From Bradyrhizobium prioriisuperbiae (lineage in GTDB: Bacteria; Pseudomonadota; Alphaproteobacteria; Rhizobiales; Xanthobacteraceae), in the NCBI RefSeq assembly GCF_032397745.1, contig NZ_CP135921.1, positions 806,001 to 870,000 of the forward strand: 64,000 nucleotides of DNA, in the 5' to 3' direction. The notes under the pieces were generated by a model, which had not been told where the DNA came from, ran no database searches, and saw only the letters and a list, made by a program, of their open reading frames with translations. Of the stretch, positions 45,966-54,980 are shown piece after piece (position 1 is the stretch's first letter; each line of letters begins with the position of its first letter). The translations under genes were made by a program, and so were the position numbers.

Positions 45966-47159
45966 ATGACTGTCGACACCCAAGCCGCCACTCACCGCCT
46001 CATGCGCTTCCTCGCGGTCGGGGGCGTGACCGGAAAGGAGGCAGCGATCGGGCGCGAGCTCGCCGCGGCACTGCAGGAAAGCGGCGTGGCGGCGGATGCG
46101 ATCCGCCTCGACGACGCCAACACACGCATTCCCGTGCCGACGGAGACCGGCAACCTCATCGTCGATCTGCCAGGCCGCGGCGCGATGCACAATCAGCCGC
46201 GGATCATGTTCATGACCCACATGGACACCGTGCCACTGTGTGCCGGAGCGAAGCCGAAGCTTGCTGGGCGCAAGATCATCAACGAAGCCAAGACCGCACT
46301 CGGCGGCGACAATCGCTGCGGCTGTGGCGTTCTCGTGACGCTGGCGGCCGAGCTCGCGAAGCAGAAGCTCGAACATCCACCGATCACACTGCTGTTCTGC
46401 GTGCGCGAGGAGAGCGGGCTCTATGGCGCGCGCCACGTCAAGGCCGAGGACCTCAGGTCGCCGGTCATGGCCTTCAACTACGACGGCGGCTCCGCCTCCA
46501 ATGTCATCATCGGCGCCGTTGGCGCGGATCGCTGGCAGGTCGAGATCTTTGGCCGCGCCTCGCATGCCGGTGTCGCGCCGGAGCGCGGGATCAGCTCGAC
46601 CATGATTCTTGCGCTTGCCCTCGCCGACGTGAAGGCTGGCGGCTGGTTCGGCAAGGTGGCGAAAGGCAAGCGACAGGGCACGAGCAATGTCGGCCCTGTC
46701 ACCGGCGGCGAGGGCCGGCCGGCTGGCGACGCCACCAACGTCGTCACCGACTATGTGCATGTGCGCGGCGAAAGCCGCAGCCATGATGGAAAATTCTTCA
46801 AGGAGATCACCAAGGCCTACAAGGCGGCGTTCGAGAAGGCCGCAAAGCGCGTTACGAATACGCAGGGCAAGTCGGGCCGCGTCAAGTTCAAGGCCGAAAC
46901 CGACTATTATCCGTTCCGCATGAAGGAGAGCCTGCCTGTCGTCAAGCGCGCGGTGGCGGCCGTGTCCGACATCGGCGGAACTCCGAACATCCGTGCCGCG
47001 AATGGCGGGCTCGACGCGAACTGGATGGTCCGCCACGGCATTCCAACCGTGACCTTCGGCGCAGGACAGAACGAGGCCCACACAATCGACGAGTGGATCA
47101 ATCTCGACGAGTACGACCGAGCGTGTGAGCTCGCCATGCGGCTCGCGACGATGCGGTGA
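45966..47159 (+). CDS. M20-family metallopeptidase (tripeptidase T-like)
   Basis: The 397-residue enzyme has two-zinc M20 motifs: MFMTHMDTVPL (metal His and Asp), GGDNRCGCG (bridging Asp), CVREESGLYGARH (catalytic Glu-Glu) and FGAGQNEAHTIDEW (last His). A lid domain lies between about residues 195 and 300 (FGRASHAGVAPERG). The family removes N-terminal residues from small peptides or hydrolyses amides. It lies 228 bases after the SDR and may process the imported compound or act independently. Confidence 0.9.
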   Translation: MTVDTQAATHRLMRFLAVGGVTGKEAAIGRELAAALQESGVAADAIRLDDANTRIPVPTETGNLIVDLPGRGAMHNQPRIMFMTHMDTVPLCAGAKPKLAGRKIINEAKTALGGDNRCGCGVLVTLAAELAKQKLEHPPITLLFCVREESGLYGARHVKAEDLRSPVMAFNYDGGSASNVIIGAVGADRWQVEIFGRASHAGVAPERGISSTMILALALADVKAGGWFGKVAKGKRQGTSNVGPVTGGEGRPAGDATNVVTDYVHVRGESRSHDGKFFKEITKAYKAAFEKAAKRVTNTQGKSGRVKFKAETDYYPFRMKESLPVVKRAVAAVSDIGGTPNIRAANGGLDANWMVRHGIPTVTFGAGQNEAHTIDEWINLDEYDRACELAMRLATMR

Positions 47160-47163
47160 GCCT

Positions 47164-47313
47164 CACGACGACCTCTCGACCTGGAGCGGAATGTTCGCAC
47201 CCAGGAACGCCCCGCCGGAGGCGATCACGAGGCCGTTGGAGTTGCTGCGCGAAATCCTGGGCGAACCCGCAACTCGCCAGCGTCTCGCCGAGATCGGCTT
47301 CAAGGCGCAGTGA
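47164..47313 (+). pseudogene. C-terminal remnant of a Bug/TctC-type binding protein
   Basis: Directly after the peptidase stop, an open stretch encodes about 49 residues ending at TGA 47311-47313. STWSGMFAPRNAPPEAI and LREILGEPATRQRLAEIGF match the conserved end of Bug proteins (W-G-x-FAP-x-x-x-P ... L-x-x-P-x-x-x-x-x-L-x-x-x-G). The rest of the gene is missing, so it is a deletion remnant at the left side of the integrase scar. Confidence 0.7.
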
Positions 47314-47556
47314 GCGCCGCCCAGGGAGTTCGCCGAGTGCACCAGTGACGACATCGAACTTCGAGGCCTGGAGCGTTTTCGAGCGAAGTAGATCCCGGTT
47401 CGGGCAAAGCAAACACGTTAAAATAAGAATCTGGAGCCGGGTGCGCGCCCGGCGACATGTCTGCCCCGCCGCCACCAACATCGGTTGATGGACGAGCACA
47501 ACTGCTCCGTGAGGCTGCATGGTGGAATTTCGTAGAAAATCGCGAAATATCGCGCT

Positions 47557-47601
47557 GGCGCTCCCTAGGGGAATCGAACCCCTGTTTCAGCCTTGAGAGG
47601 G
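47557..47601 (-). other. 3' fragment of a tRNA gene, probable integration (att) site
   Basis: The minus strand reads CCCTCTCAAGGCTGAAAC then AGGGGTTCGATTCCCCTAGGGAGCGCCA. This is the anticodon loop (CTCTCAA, anticodon CTC), a T-arm with a perfect AGGGG/CCCCT stem, the acceptor 3' strand and CCA of a tRNA-Glu(CTC)-like gene. The 5' half is absent. Partial 3' tRNA copies mark the far junction of islands that integrate in tRNA genes, and an integrase gene begins 61 bases away. Confidence 0.8.
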
Positions 47602-47661
47602 CCAAATAATGGCTCCGCCGCCGTCCGCCAACGTTCAATAATTTCAATATCTTGAAGGTTC

Positions 47662-48534
47662 ATGATCCAGTATTGTTCGCCGACGAAGACACTCACTGAG
47701 GCTCAAGTCACGACGGCTAAAGCGCGCTCCAGGCTCGAACTCGGCGTGCATTGGCGTCGTCTCGATGCGGAAGCGCATCTGGGCTATCGCAAAGGAAAAC
47801 AAAGCGGCGTTTGGTTTGTCCGCTGGCGTAATCACCACGAAGGCGGCAACTACAAGCAGGAGCCAGTCGGCGTCGCGAACGACATCAATGACAAGCCCGC
47901 CGACGGGATGCTGACCTTCGAACAAACCGTGAGAACGGCACGGAAGGCCGTAGCTCGAGCCAGGACAGAAGCCGCGTCGCAGGCGGCGGGCCCGGCTCCT
48001 ACCGTGCGATCGGCCGTTGAAGCCTACGTCAAGGAACGCGACGCTCGAGAAAGACGCCGAACAGGTCGCGACGTCCGATCCGATGCCGGTACCAAACTGC
48101 GACGCTACGTTCTTGGTCAAGAAAAGCGCGGCAATCAGGAAGCTGTGGAAGCCGCTCCTCTCGCATCGGTGCATCTGCATGCCTTGAAAGAAGACGACTT
48201 GATAACGTGGCGTGAGGGTTTGCCGGAGGACTTAAAGGTCACGACCAAGCAGCGGTTCGTGAATGACCTCAAGGCCGCACTAAATGCCGCGTGGTCGCGG
48301 CTTTCCGCAGATCGGAAGAAACTAAACCCGACGTTCCTCGCCATTGTGAAGGCCGGCTTCAAAGCCGAGCGGATCGATGATGATGATGTGACGGTTGCTC
48401 GGGATAACCAGATTCTCACGGATGAGCAGGTTGGCGCCATCGCTACCGCCTTTCCCCACACCAGCCAAACCTACGATACCTCATCCGATCCTTTCGCATC
48501 AGGCAGTTCGCGAGGGCCGCTCTTACGCGCTTGA
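47662..48534 (+). pseudogene. Truncated tyrosine recombinase (integrase)
   Basis: The 290-residue frame has an integrase N-terminal arm-binding part (LTEAQVTTAKARSRLELGVHWRRLDAEAHLGYRKGKQSGVWFVRW, in consecutive segments) and a SAM-like core-binding domain (about 115-250, VRSAVEAYVKERDARERRRTG and KRGNQEAV). It reaches ILTDEQVGAIATAF and then runs into unrelated sequence. The catalytic domain with the R-H-R-Y residues is missing, so it cannot be active. With the adjacent tRNA fragment it records an island that was integrated and then largely deleted. Confidence 0.85.
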
Positions 48535-48865
48535 AGAGCGGTGTCGAATGGCCGCGAACCGCAGGTCGTGTGAAAGCGGGCGATGTCGTGAAAAAGCGAA
48601 AGGGAGCGCGCTTTCAGCACCGCCGTCGTATCGGGGGCGCGCGATGCGGCCAGTGAAAAAATCCGATTGACAGCTTCAAATCGTGGACATGCAACCACCG
48701 GCACCAACATTCGCTGATGGTGGCCATTTTGACAGGGGCGCCTGGCACGGCAGCGCGATCGCTCACGAAATGGCCGCCCTCTACACCGTCTCGGCGGCGA
48801 TGCATCTGCCGCCGCGAAGTGATGATGTAAACTGCGCGCGGTGTGGCGACCAGACGCGAGACGGG
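48535..48865. other. Gap after the truncated integrase
   Basis: No gene is recognised. The segment 48535-48660 shows no integrase similarity in any frame. The segment 48681-48720 is the left copy of a dispersed direct repeat whose partner is at 52803-52842. Confidence 0.5.
48681..48720 (+). repeat. Imperfect direct repeat, copy 1, flanking the Rieske cluster
   Basis: About 29 of 40 bases match 52803-52842, including GCAACCACCG and ACATTCGC at the same spacing. Both copies have the same orientation and bracket the crotonase-Rieske-LysR genes. Confidence 0.6.
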
Positions 48866-49639
48866 TCAGGTGGGCGGGTTGTGGCGCCAAACTCCCGATG
48901 CGAAGCGCTGCAAGCCGCCGACCATCTCGCGGGACTTGATGGTTGCCATCCCACGTTGAAATTCATTGAGCAACGCGTCACGGACATCGAGCGGCCACTG
49001 TTCGTAGCACGACATTCTGTCGCTGCGCATGGCCGCTTGAGGCAGCGTCGAGAGTTTGCGCGCCATTGCCAACGCCTCGGCCAGCGCGTGGCCGGCCGGG
49101 ACAAGCCGATTGACCAGGCCCATGCGGTGAGCTTCCCCGCCGGAAACGCCCCGGCCCGTCAGGATCATATCCAGCGCGTGACTTTGTCCGATGAGCCTCG
49201 CGAGGCGGATTGTTCCACCGTCCATTAGCGGGATGCCCCAGCGACGGCAAAAAACCCCGAACACCGCGTCCTGCGCTGCGACCCGCAAGTCGCACCAGCA
49301 GGCGACTTCCAGCCCGCCGGCCACGGCGTGGCCCTCGATGGCGGCGATCACCGGCTTGCTCAGCAACATGCGCGTGACGCCACAGGGCGCGTCGCCCTCG
49401 GGCTCGACCCGAATCTTGCGGGCGGGATCGTCATGCATCATCGACTTGAGATCGTTGCCGGCGCAGAAGCGGCCGTTCGCGCCGGTCAGCACCGCCACCG
49501 ACAGCGAGTTGTCAGCATCGAAACGCCGGAACGCATCGGCGAGGGCTGTGGCCGTCGGGCCGTCGATAGCGTTAGACACTTCCGGCCGATCGATGGTGAC
49601 GATTGCGACGGCGCCATCCGTTTCAAAATGGACGGTCAT
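48866..49639 (-). CDS. Enoyl-CoA hydratase/isomerase (crotonase family), copy A
   Basis: The 257-residue enzyme shows VAIVTIDRPEVSNAID, VAVLTGANGRFCAGNDLKSM (oxyanion loop), KPVIAAIEGHAVAGGLEVACWCDLRV and RRWGIPLMDGGTIRLARLIG. The acidic residue in the second loop lies in MDGGT rather than the canonical E-G-G position. It is about as similar to the other crotonase of this cluster (50779-51558) as expected from a duplication. The ATG overlaps the Rieske gene stop (ATGA). The exact reaction is unknown. Confidence 0.9.
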   Translation of the reverse strand: MTVHFETDGAVAIVTIDRPEVSNAIDGPTATALADAFRRFDADNSLSVAVLTGANGRFCAGNDLKSMMHDDPARKIRVEPEGDAPCGVTRMLLSKPVIAAIEGHAVAGGLEVACWCDLRVAAQDAVFGVFCRRWGIPLMDGGTIRLARLIGQSHALDMILTGRGVSGGEAHRMGLVNRLVPAGHALAEALAMARKLSTLPQAAMRSDRMSCYEQWPLDVRDALLNEFQRGMATIKSREMVGGLQRFASGVWRHNPPT

Positions 49640-50760
49640 GCAGCATCTCCGATCACGGCCTGGAGGTTGCGGTGAAGGTGGCGGATCGCGCCTTCGAACA
49701 GGCCGAAGGTGAATACGTCATTGGCGCGAGCGGCAAGACCACGCTGCGCGGCGCAGGCCATGTCACGGTCCTCCGCCGCGCCCAGCGCGACAAAGTCCCG
49801 CCCTTGCGCGATCGCGGTCCGGCCTTCTTCGTGCCCGGCGAGATTGGACAGCGTGTAAGTGACGATCCGGGTGCGGTCGACAGCGAGCGGCTCCAGAACG
49901 GTCATGATCATGTTGGTGGGGAACGTCGCAACCATGACGTTCGGAAACAGATGGTAGACATGGGTCAGCATTCCAGAGGTCTTACGTTCGGCCGGCGGCA
50001 CCTTCCGAAGCTTCTCGATCCGGCGATACGGGAAACTGATCCGGCTGTTGCGCCCGAAGGCTTCGACGACGTTGATGTTGTCGTATTGCAGCGGAAAAAA
50101 CGTGTCGTGATGGGTCGAGCGGATGTGGTATCCTTCGAGAAATCCCTCGGCGACAATCTTCCAATTCGCCGCAAATTCCTGGTCGACGGTCGTAAACACG
50201 CGCCAGTCCGGTCTGAACATGTTCGGTAGTAATGCAGTTGCGCCGTCGCGAATTTCGGTTCCATCTTGTGTGACGAAAACCATGCCGTTCTTCTCTTCGG
50301 TCTGGACCGGAACGAGGCCGTAGGCGGTCTTGTCGATGCCGGGAAAGCCGTGTTCGTCGGGAATACCGCGCAATTGGCCGTCGAGGCCGTACGTCCACGC
50401 GTGGTAGCGGCAGGTCAGCGCCTTCTTGCAACCGGAGCCATCGACCAGTTGCACGCCGCGATGCCGGCAAGCGTTGCGGAAGGCACGAACCTTGCCGTCG
50501 CCGCCGCGAATGGCAACGACCGGCGTGAGCGCGGCGTCGCGCGCCACGTAGGAGCCGATGTCCGGGAGCGCCGCCGAAGGACAGAACGGCGTGGCCGTCT
50601 TGCGGAATACCTGGCTGATCTCCGCAGCGAACCGCGCCTGCGACGTGTAGTGCTCAACCGGCTCGTGCCACACCCCATCGCTGAGATCGGTGGACTTGCG
50701 ATCGATGTGATCAAGGATTCGTTCGACGATTTCCGGTTCGTTCGCCAACATGCCGCTCAT
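49636..50760 (-). CDS. Rieske-type aromatic-ring-hydroxylating oxygenase, alpha subunit
   Basis: The 374-residue protein has a Rieske [2Fe-2S] domain with Cys98-x-His100 (NACRHRG) and Cys117-x-x-His120 (CRYHAWTY). A C-terminal catalytic domain follows, with the mononuclear-iron His pair in EGYHIRSTHHDTFF. It would insert oxygen in a substrate, or demethylate it, using electrons from a reductase not found in this window. It lies between two crotonase genes with overlaps or short gaps, so the three act in one pathway. There is no beta subunit, so it is likely a homotrimer (alpha3). Confidence 0.92.
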   Translation of the reverse strand: MSGMLANEPEIVERILDHIDRKSTDLSDGVWHEPVEHYTSQARFAAEISQVFRKTATPFCPSAALPDIGSYVARDAALTPVVAIRGGDGKVRAFRNACRHRGVQLVDGSGCKKALTCRYHAWTYGLDGQLRGIPDEHGFPGIDKTAYGLVPVQTEEKNGMVFVTQDGTEIRDGATALLPNMFRPDWRVFTTVDQEFAANWKIVAEGFLEGYHIRSTHHDTFFPLQYDNINVVEAFGRNSRISFPYRRIEKLRKVPPAERKTSGMLTHVYHLFPNVMVATFPTNMIMTVLEPLAVDRTRIVTYTLSNLAGHEEGRTAIAQGRDFVALGAAEDRDMACAAQRGLAARANDVFTFGLFEGAIRHLHRNLQAVIGDAA

Positions 50761-50778
50761 GACCGTTCTCCCGGGAAG

Positions 50779-51558
50779 CTAGGTCGCCGCCACACCGTGC
50801 CGTCCAGCGCCGGCGGCGAAACGCCGCGCGCCGTCTTCCGTCTCGCCGGTTGCGACGGTGGCGATACCGAGCCTGAACTCGTTCAACGTCGCCTGCTCCC
50901 AGCCGAGTTCCCATTGCTCGATTGCCGACATCCGGTCGCTGCGCAGCGCCGCCTGGGGAAGCCGCGCCAGGGCGTGGGCGAGTTCGCGCGCGGTCGTCAA
51001 GGTGGAACCGGGCTCGCTGACCCGATTGGCGAGCCCGATCCGCTCCGCTTCCTCGCCGGAAACGCCGCGGCCGGTTAGGATCAGATCCATCGCGCGGCTG
51101 TGGCCAATCAGACGCGGCAGCCTCACGGTGCCGAGGTCCATAAGCGGGACACCGAAGCGCCGGCAATAGACGCCGAAGGTCGCGTCGCGCGCGGCGATAC
51201 GCACGTCACACCACAATGCCAGTTCGAGGCCGCCAGCTACGGCGTGACCTTCGACCGCGGCAATCACCGGCTTACCGAGCTTGAAGCGGCTCGGCCCCAT
51301 CGGCGCATCGCCGCGCTCGACGCGATGCTCCCTCCTTCCGGCGGCCGTTTCCTTGAGATCGAATCCGGCGCAGAAGGTGCCTTCCGCGCCGGCGAGGATC
51401 GCTACTGACAGCGTGGCATCCGCGTCGAAGCGACGGAAGATTTCGGCCAGCGCGCGCGCCGTCGCCGGATTGACGGCATTGCGCGCGTGCGGCCTGTTGA
51501 TGGTGACGACCGCAACGGGGCCATCGGTTTCGTAGCGCACAAGATCGGGTTCGGTCAT
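50779..51558 (-). CDS. Enoyl-CoA hydratase/isomerase (crotonase family), copy B
   Basis: The 259-residue enzyme shows VAVVTINRPHARNAVN, VAILAGAEGTFCAGFDLKET, KPVIAAVEGHAVAGGLELALWCDVRI and RRFGVPLMDLGTVRLPRLIG. It is the first gene of the operon, 18 bases ahead of the Rieske oxygenase gene. It resembles copy A along its length. Its partner LysR regulator is divergent, with a 124-base gap. Two crotonases may do successive steps or form a mixed oligomer. Confidence 0.9.
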   Translation of the reverse strand: MTEPDLVRYETDGPVAVVTINRPHARNAVNPATARALAEIFRRFDADATLSVAILAGAEGTFCAGFDLKETAAGRREHRVERGDAPMGPSRFKLGKPVIAAVEGHAVAGGLELALWCDVRIAARDATFGVYCRRFGVPLMDLGTVRLPRLIGHSRAMDLILTGRGVSGEEAERIGLANRVSEPGSTLTTARELAHALARLPQAALRSDRMSAIEQWELGWEQATLNEFRLGIATVATGETEDGARRFAAGAGRHGVAAT

Positions 51559-51682
51559 GCCGGATCTTTTCGCCCGAACCGTCGGCGCACAAGAGAAACC
51601 GGAACCTTCTCGGATGAGCGTAATTCATCCGTACTTCGCAAAACCAGGCGACGGCCGGTCGTCGGCGCGGTAGAATCATCGA

Positions 51683-52681
51683 ATGAAGCGCGCGCGTCCC
51701 ACTCCCCGCAAATCCGTCCCGGCAGCGACCTCGCGGCGCCTGTTGCAAGCGGTTCAGCCGGCAATTGCCGCCGGCACGCTCAACACGTCGCAGCTCCTGG
51801 CATTGCAAGCGTTTGACGTGGCATTCCGCGCCGGCAGCTTCAAGGCGGCGGCGCGATCCCTCAATCTCAGCCCCTCGGCAGTCAGCCATCGGATACGCAA
51901 TCTTGAGCAGGCGCTCGGCGTCGCGCTGTTCGTACGCACGCACCGCGCCATCGCTTCGACCGCGGAAGGGAAAATCCTCGCCGCCGCGACGGGCCGGGCC
52001 TTTGCCGAACTGGCGCGGGTCGGATCGTCCGCAGCCGGCACGGTCGCACGCCAAAGGCTCCGCCTCAAGGTGCTGCCGATGTTCGCTTCCGCCTGGCTCA
52101 TTCCGCGCCTGGCCGGCTTCATGACGCGGCATCCGGACATCGACCTTGCGATTGAAAGCTCCAGCCGCAACGTCGATTTCGAACTGGAGGCTTTCGACGC
52201 CGGGATCAGCGTCGGAGATGGCACATTTGAAGGGATGACGGCACACCATCTCGCGGCGATCAGAACCACACCCGTGGTGACGCCGTCGCTGGCGCGCCGG
52301 CTGAACCTGCGTGAACCTCGCGACCTCAGGCGCGCCACGCTGATTCACGTGACGGCTTTCCCGGCTGCGTGGCCGCTATGGCTGGAGCAAGCCGGTGCCG
52401 CCAAACTGAAGCCGGCACGAACAATCTCGGTCGACAGCTTTGTCGCTGCGATGCAGGCCGCCGAGCAAGGCGCCGGTGTCGCGCTCGGACTGGAGCCGTT
52501 CATCACCGAGCGGGAACGTCAGGGCATGATCTGCCGGCCGCTTTCCCTAGCGTATCCGACCGGGAGTTACTGGCTCGTCCATCCGCCGGGCGCGCAGCGC
52601 AACCGCGCGCTTCAGGTGTTCAAGCGTTGGCTGCTCGCCGAACTTCCCACGTCTGGTGGCACAACACGGTTCTTCAGTTGA
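51683..52681 (+). CDS. LysR-family regulator (GcvA-like), divergent from the Rieske operon
   Basis: The 332-residue regulator has an N-terminal extension of about 30 residues. The LysR winged helix follows (LLALQAFDVAFRAGSFKAAARSLNLSPSAVSHRIRNLEQ, in consecutive segments, about 35-75), then an effector domain of the GcvA type. The 124-base gap to the first crotonase gene should hold the shared operator. Activation of the Rieske operon in response to its substrate is inferred from position. Confidence 0.9.
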   Translation: MKRARPTPRKSVPAATSRRLLQAVQPAIAAGTLNTSQLLALQAFDVAFRAGSFKAAARSLNLSPSAVSHRIRNLEQALGVALFVRTHRAIASTAEGKILAAATGRAFAELARVGSSAAGTVARQRLRLKVLPMFASAWLIPRLAGFMTRHPDIDLAIESSSRNVDFELEAFDAGISVGDGTFEGMTAHHLAAIRTTPVVTPSLARRLNLREPRDLRRATLIHVTAFPAAWPLWLEQAGAAKLKPARTISVDSFVAAMQAAEQGAGVALGLEPFITERERQGMICRPLSLAYPTGSYWLVHPPGAQRNRALQVFKRWLLAELPTSGGTTRFFS

Positions 52682-52762
52682 TGGCCACAGCCACTTGCAA
52701 CGTTTGAAATTGCGCGCTACGCGACCTTGCCAGAGTTTTGGCCATCTCCCTGAAAACGAAAA

Positions 52763-52788
52763 CCCCAGCCGCGAGGGCCGGGATTTTG
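52763..52788 (+). terminator. Probable rho-independent terminator after the LysR gene
   Basis: CCCAGCC-GCGAG-GGCCGGG forms a 7-bp stem with one A-C mismatch, preceded by GAAAAC and followed by ATTTT. It lies about 80 bases after the LysR stop. Confidence 0.5.
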
Positions 52789-52802
52789 CATTGTAGTTGG
52801 TT

Positions 52803-52842
52803 GCGTGGAGGCGCAACCACCGATCCCGACATTCGCCAATGA
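52803..52842 (+). repeat. Imperfect direct repeat, copy 2, flanking the Rieske cluster
   Basis: Partner of 48681-48720 (about 29 of 40 identical). This copy overlaps a perfect short hairpin GGTTGCG-TGGAGG-CGCAACC at 52799-52818. Confidence 0.6.
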
Positions 52843-52930
52843 GTGGGAGGGCACAATACTTTCAGATGTAGAACGCAGACCTAACGTGAGACGATCGGCT
52901 CAGAGCAGTCAATATCAGTATCGGTCAGCA

Positions 52931-53161
52931 ATGCATCGCACGTTCCAGAACCTCTTTAGTCGTTTAGCGAGCGCAGCGGACCTAGAGACTCTTCGTGACG
53001 CCATGGCTCAGACCGCCACCGCGCTCGAGCTGACTTGCTTCGCCTACCTTTCCATACCGCGCCAGCAGCTTGGGAGATCGGGGTGCAGACTGGGCATTTT
53101 CGCGGCATACCGTCGCCACCTATCTCGAGAACGGCAACCTATGTGGCTGTCGACTGCATAA
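52931..53161 (+). pseudogene. Fragment of a LuxR-type autoinducer-binding regulator
   Basis: The 77-codon frame from ATG 52931 begins FQNLFSRLASAADLETLRDAMAQTATALELTCFAYLSIP, in consecutive segments. This matches the start of the LuxR/TraR acyl-homoserine-lactone-binding domain (F-x-x-x-x-x-A-x-x-x-x-x-L...FAYLS-x-P). After about residue 50 the similarity stops in this frame and no DNA-binding domain follows. It is probably a decayed 5' fragment. The assignment is by pattern memory and would need a profile search. Confidence 0.5.
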
Positions 53162-53336
53162 GTCGTTAACTCGATCTGATTGGTCAAAGGCAACGCCTCA
53201 ACTTTGCTGCGCCACAGCGGGCTGCGGTCTCGAAGCCATCAAGGCCTGCGCGGCACCAGGGGCGAGGCCCCTTCCGTAAAGTGGCAAGGCCATTCTGGGT
53301 CGGGCTCGTCGCGCCGGGTGACGAGCAGGAACAAGA

Positions 53337-54980
53337 TCAAGCCGTTGCCGGCGCCATTGCGGTCGGTGGGATGCGCCTCATGAAGTTTTGACCGGGAACG
53401 GCACCGAGCAGCTTCTTCGTATAGGCGTGTCGAGGCCTGTCGAAAATGTTCATCGGCGTGCCCTCCTCAACAATTCTGCCGCTCTCAAGCACGATGAGCC
53501 GATCGCAGATCCGAGCGGCCAGGCGCAGATCATGCGTTATGAAGAGAACGCTGAATCTCAGCCTCTCCTGAAGACATTTGAGAAGATCGATCATATCGGC
53601 TTGAGTGGCGACATCCAGCGCCGAGACAGCTTCGTCAGCGACCAGGATTTTCGGTTCGAGCGCCAGGGCACGCGCAAGGCAAATGCGCTGGCGCTGGCCT
53701 CCCGAAAAGGCGTGCGGGAGCCGATCGACGCTCTGAGGGTCGAGTTGGACCATCGTAAAGATGTCGAGCACCCGTCGTCGGGCGGCTGGAGCTGTCATTC
53801 TGAATGCGCGCTGGAGATCACGCTGGATTACCCACCCAACGGGGTGCCTCGGGTTGAGCGAGGCGGTGGGGTCCTGAAAAATCATCTGAAGATGAGGCCG
53901 AAAGCGTTGCAGGGAGCGCTCGGTCATCCCGGCGATGTCGACACCATCAACAAACACCTCTCCTTTACTCGGCTTGCTCAGTCGGAGAATACAACGTCCG
54001 ACAGTCGACTTCCCCGAGCCCGAGCCACCGACGAGCCCAAGAGTCTCGCCGGATCGAAGCTCGAAATTGATTCGATCAACAGCCTTCGTCGAGCGGGCAC
54101 CTCGAAAGAAGCCCCCGCGCTGGTCAAACTGCCGAGAGAGATTGCGCACTCTGAGCCTGAGATCGACATTCCCTTCCATGTCTTTCAGTCGCGGAGGCGA
54201 TTCCGCTCGAGTTTCAATCCTCGCCAGCTTGAGCAGTTGCTGCGTGTATACCTCGCGTGGATTTGCAAGGAGCTCGGAGGCTGCTCCCTGCTCGACAAGT
54301 CTGCCTGCATTGAGGACGACCACCTCGTCCGCGACATCCGCGACAATGCCGAAGTCGTGGGTGATCAGGAGAACACCCATATTTCGCGTCTCTTGCAGGC
54401 GCTTCAGCAATGCGAGAACCGTAGCTTGCGTTAGAACGTCGAGCGCTGTCGTCGGTTCATCTGCCACAAGGAGCGCGGGACGTCTTGCGATCGCGATCGC
54501 GATCATGACCCGCTGACGCTGGCCTCCGGACAATTGGAACGGATATCGCCGCACCAATTGAACCGGATCCGGCAGATCAACTTCCGCAAGAAGGTCGAGA
54601 ATCTCCGCCCGTCGGAGAGCACCGCGCGAAACCGTCGCCTCCGCAATCTGATCGCCAATCGTCATGAGTGGATTCAGGGCGGCCATCGGGTCCTGAAAGA
54701 TCATGGCGAGCTGTGACGCCCGGAAGGGGCGCATTTTCTTGTCATTCAGAAAGGGAAGAGACTTGCAAGAGAGGCGGATTGATCCGGCAGTATGGGAAAG
54801 CGTGGTCGGCAGCAAGCCCATGACAGCCTGTGCCAAGACACTCTTCCCGGAACCTGAACGCCCCACCACACATGTGGTTTTGCCCTCCGAGACGGCAAGG
54901 CTCACCTGCTCGACGGCATGCTGTCGCTCCGATCCAACGGGCAACGATATCGAGAGATTGTCGATCGTAAGAAGGCTCAT
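53337..54980 (-). CDS. Fused dipeptide/oligopeptide-type ABC ATPase (DppD-DppF arrangement)
   Basis: The 547-residue protein has two ABC domains. The first (about 1-260) has Walker A GRSGSGKS, signature LSGGQRQRV and Walker B LLVADEPT. The second (about 275-540) has GGSGSGKST, FSGGQRQRI and ILVADEAVSALD. Both drive the DppBC-type permease encoded upstream. Its ATG overlaps the permease stop by one base (TGATG). It is the last gene of a five-gene import operon. Confidence 0.93.
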   Translation of the reverse strand: MSLLTIDNLSISLPVGSERQHAVEQVSLAVSEGKTTCVVGRSGSGKSVLAQAVMGLLPTTLSHTAGSIRLSCKSLPFLNDKKMRPFRASQLAMIFQDPMAALNPLMTIGDQIAEATVSRGALRRAEILDLLAEVDLPDPVQLVRRYPFQLSGGQRQRVMIAIAIARRPALLVADEPTTALDVLTQATVLALLKRLQETRNMGVLLITHDFGIVADVADEVVVLNAGRLVEQGAASELLANPREVYTQQLLKLARIETRAESPPRLKDMEGNVDLRLRVRNLSRQFDQRGGFFRGARSTKAVDRINFELRSGETLGLVGGSGSGKSTVGRCILRLSKPSKGEVFVDGVDIAGMTERSLQRFRPHLQMIFQDPTASLNPRHPVGWVIQRDLQRAFRMTAPAARRRVLDIFTMVQLDPQSVDRLPHAFSGGQRQRICLARALALEPKILVADEAVSALDVATQADMIDLLKCLQERLRFSVLFITHDLRLAARICDRLIVLESGRIVEEGTPMNIFDRPRHAYTKKLLGAVPGQNFMRRIPPTAMAPATA

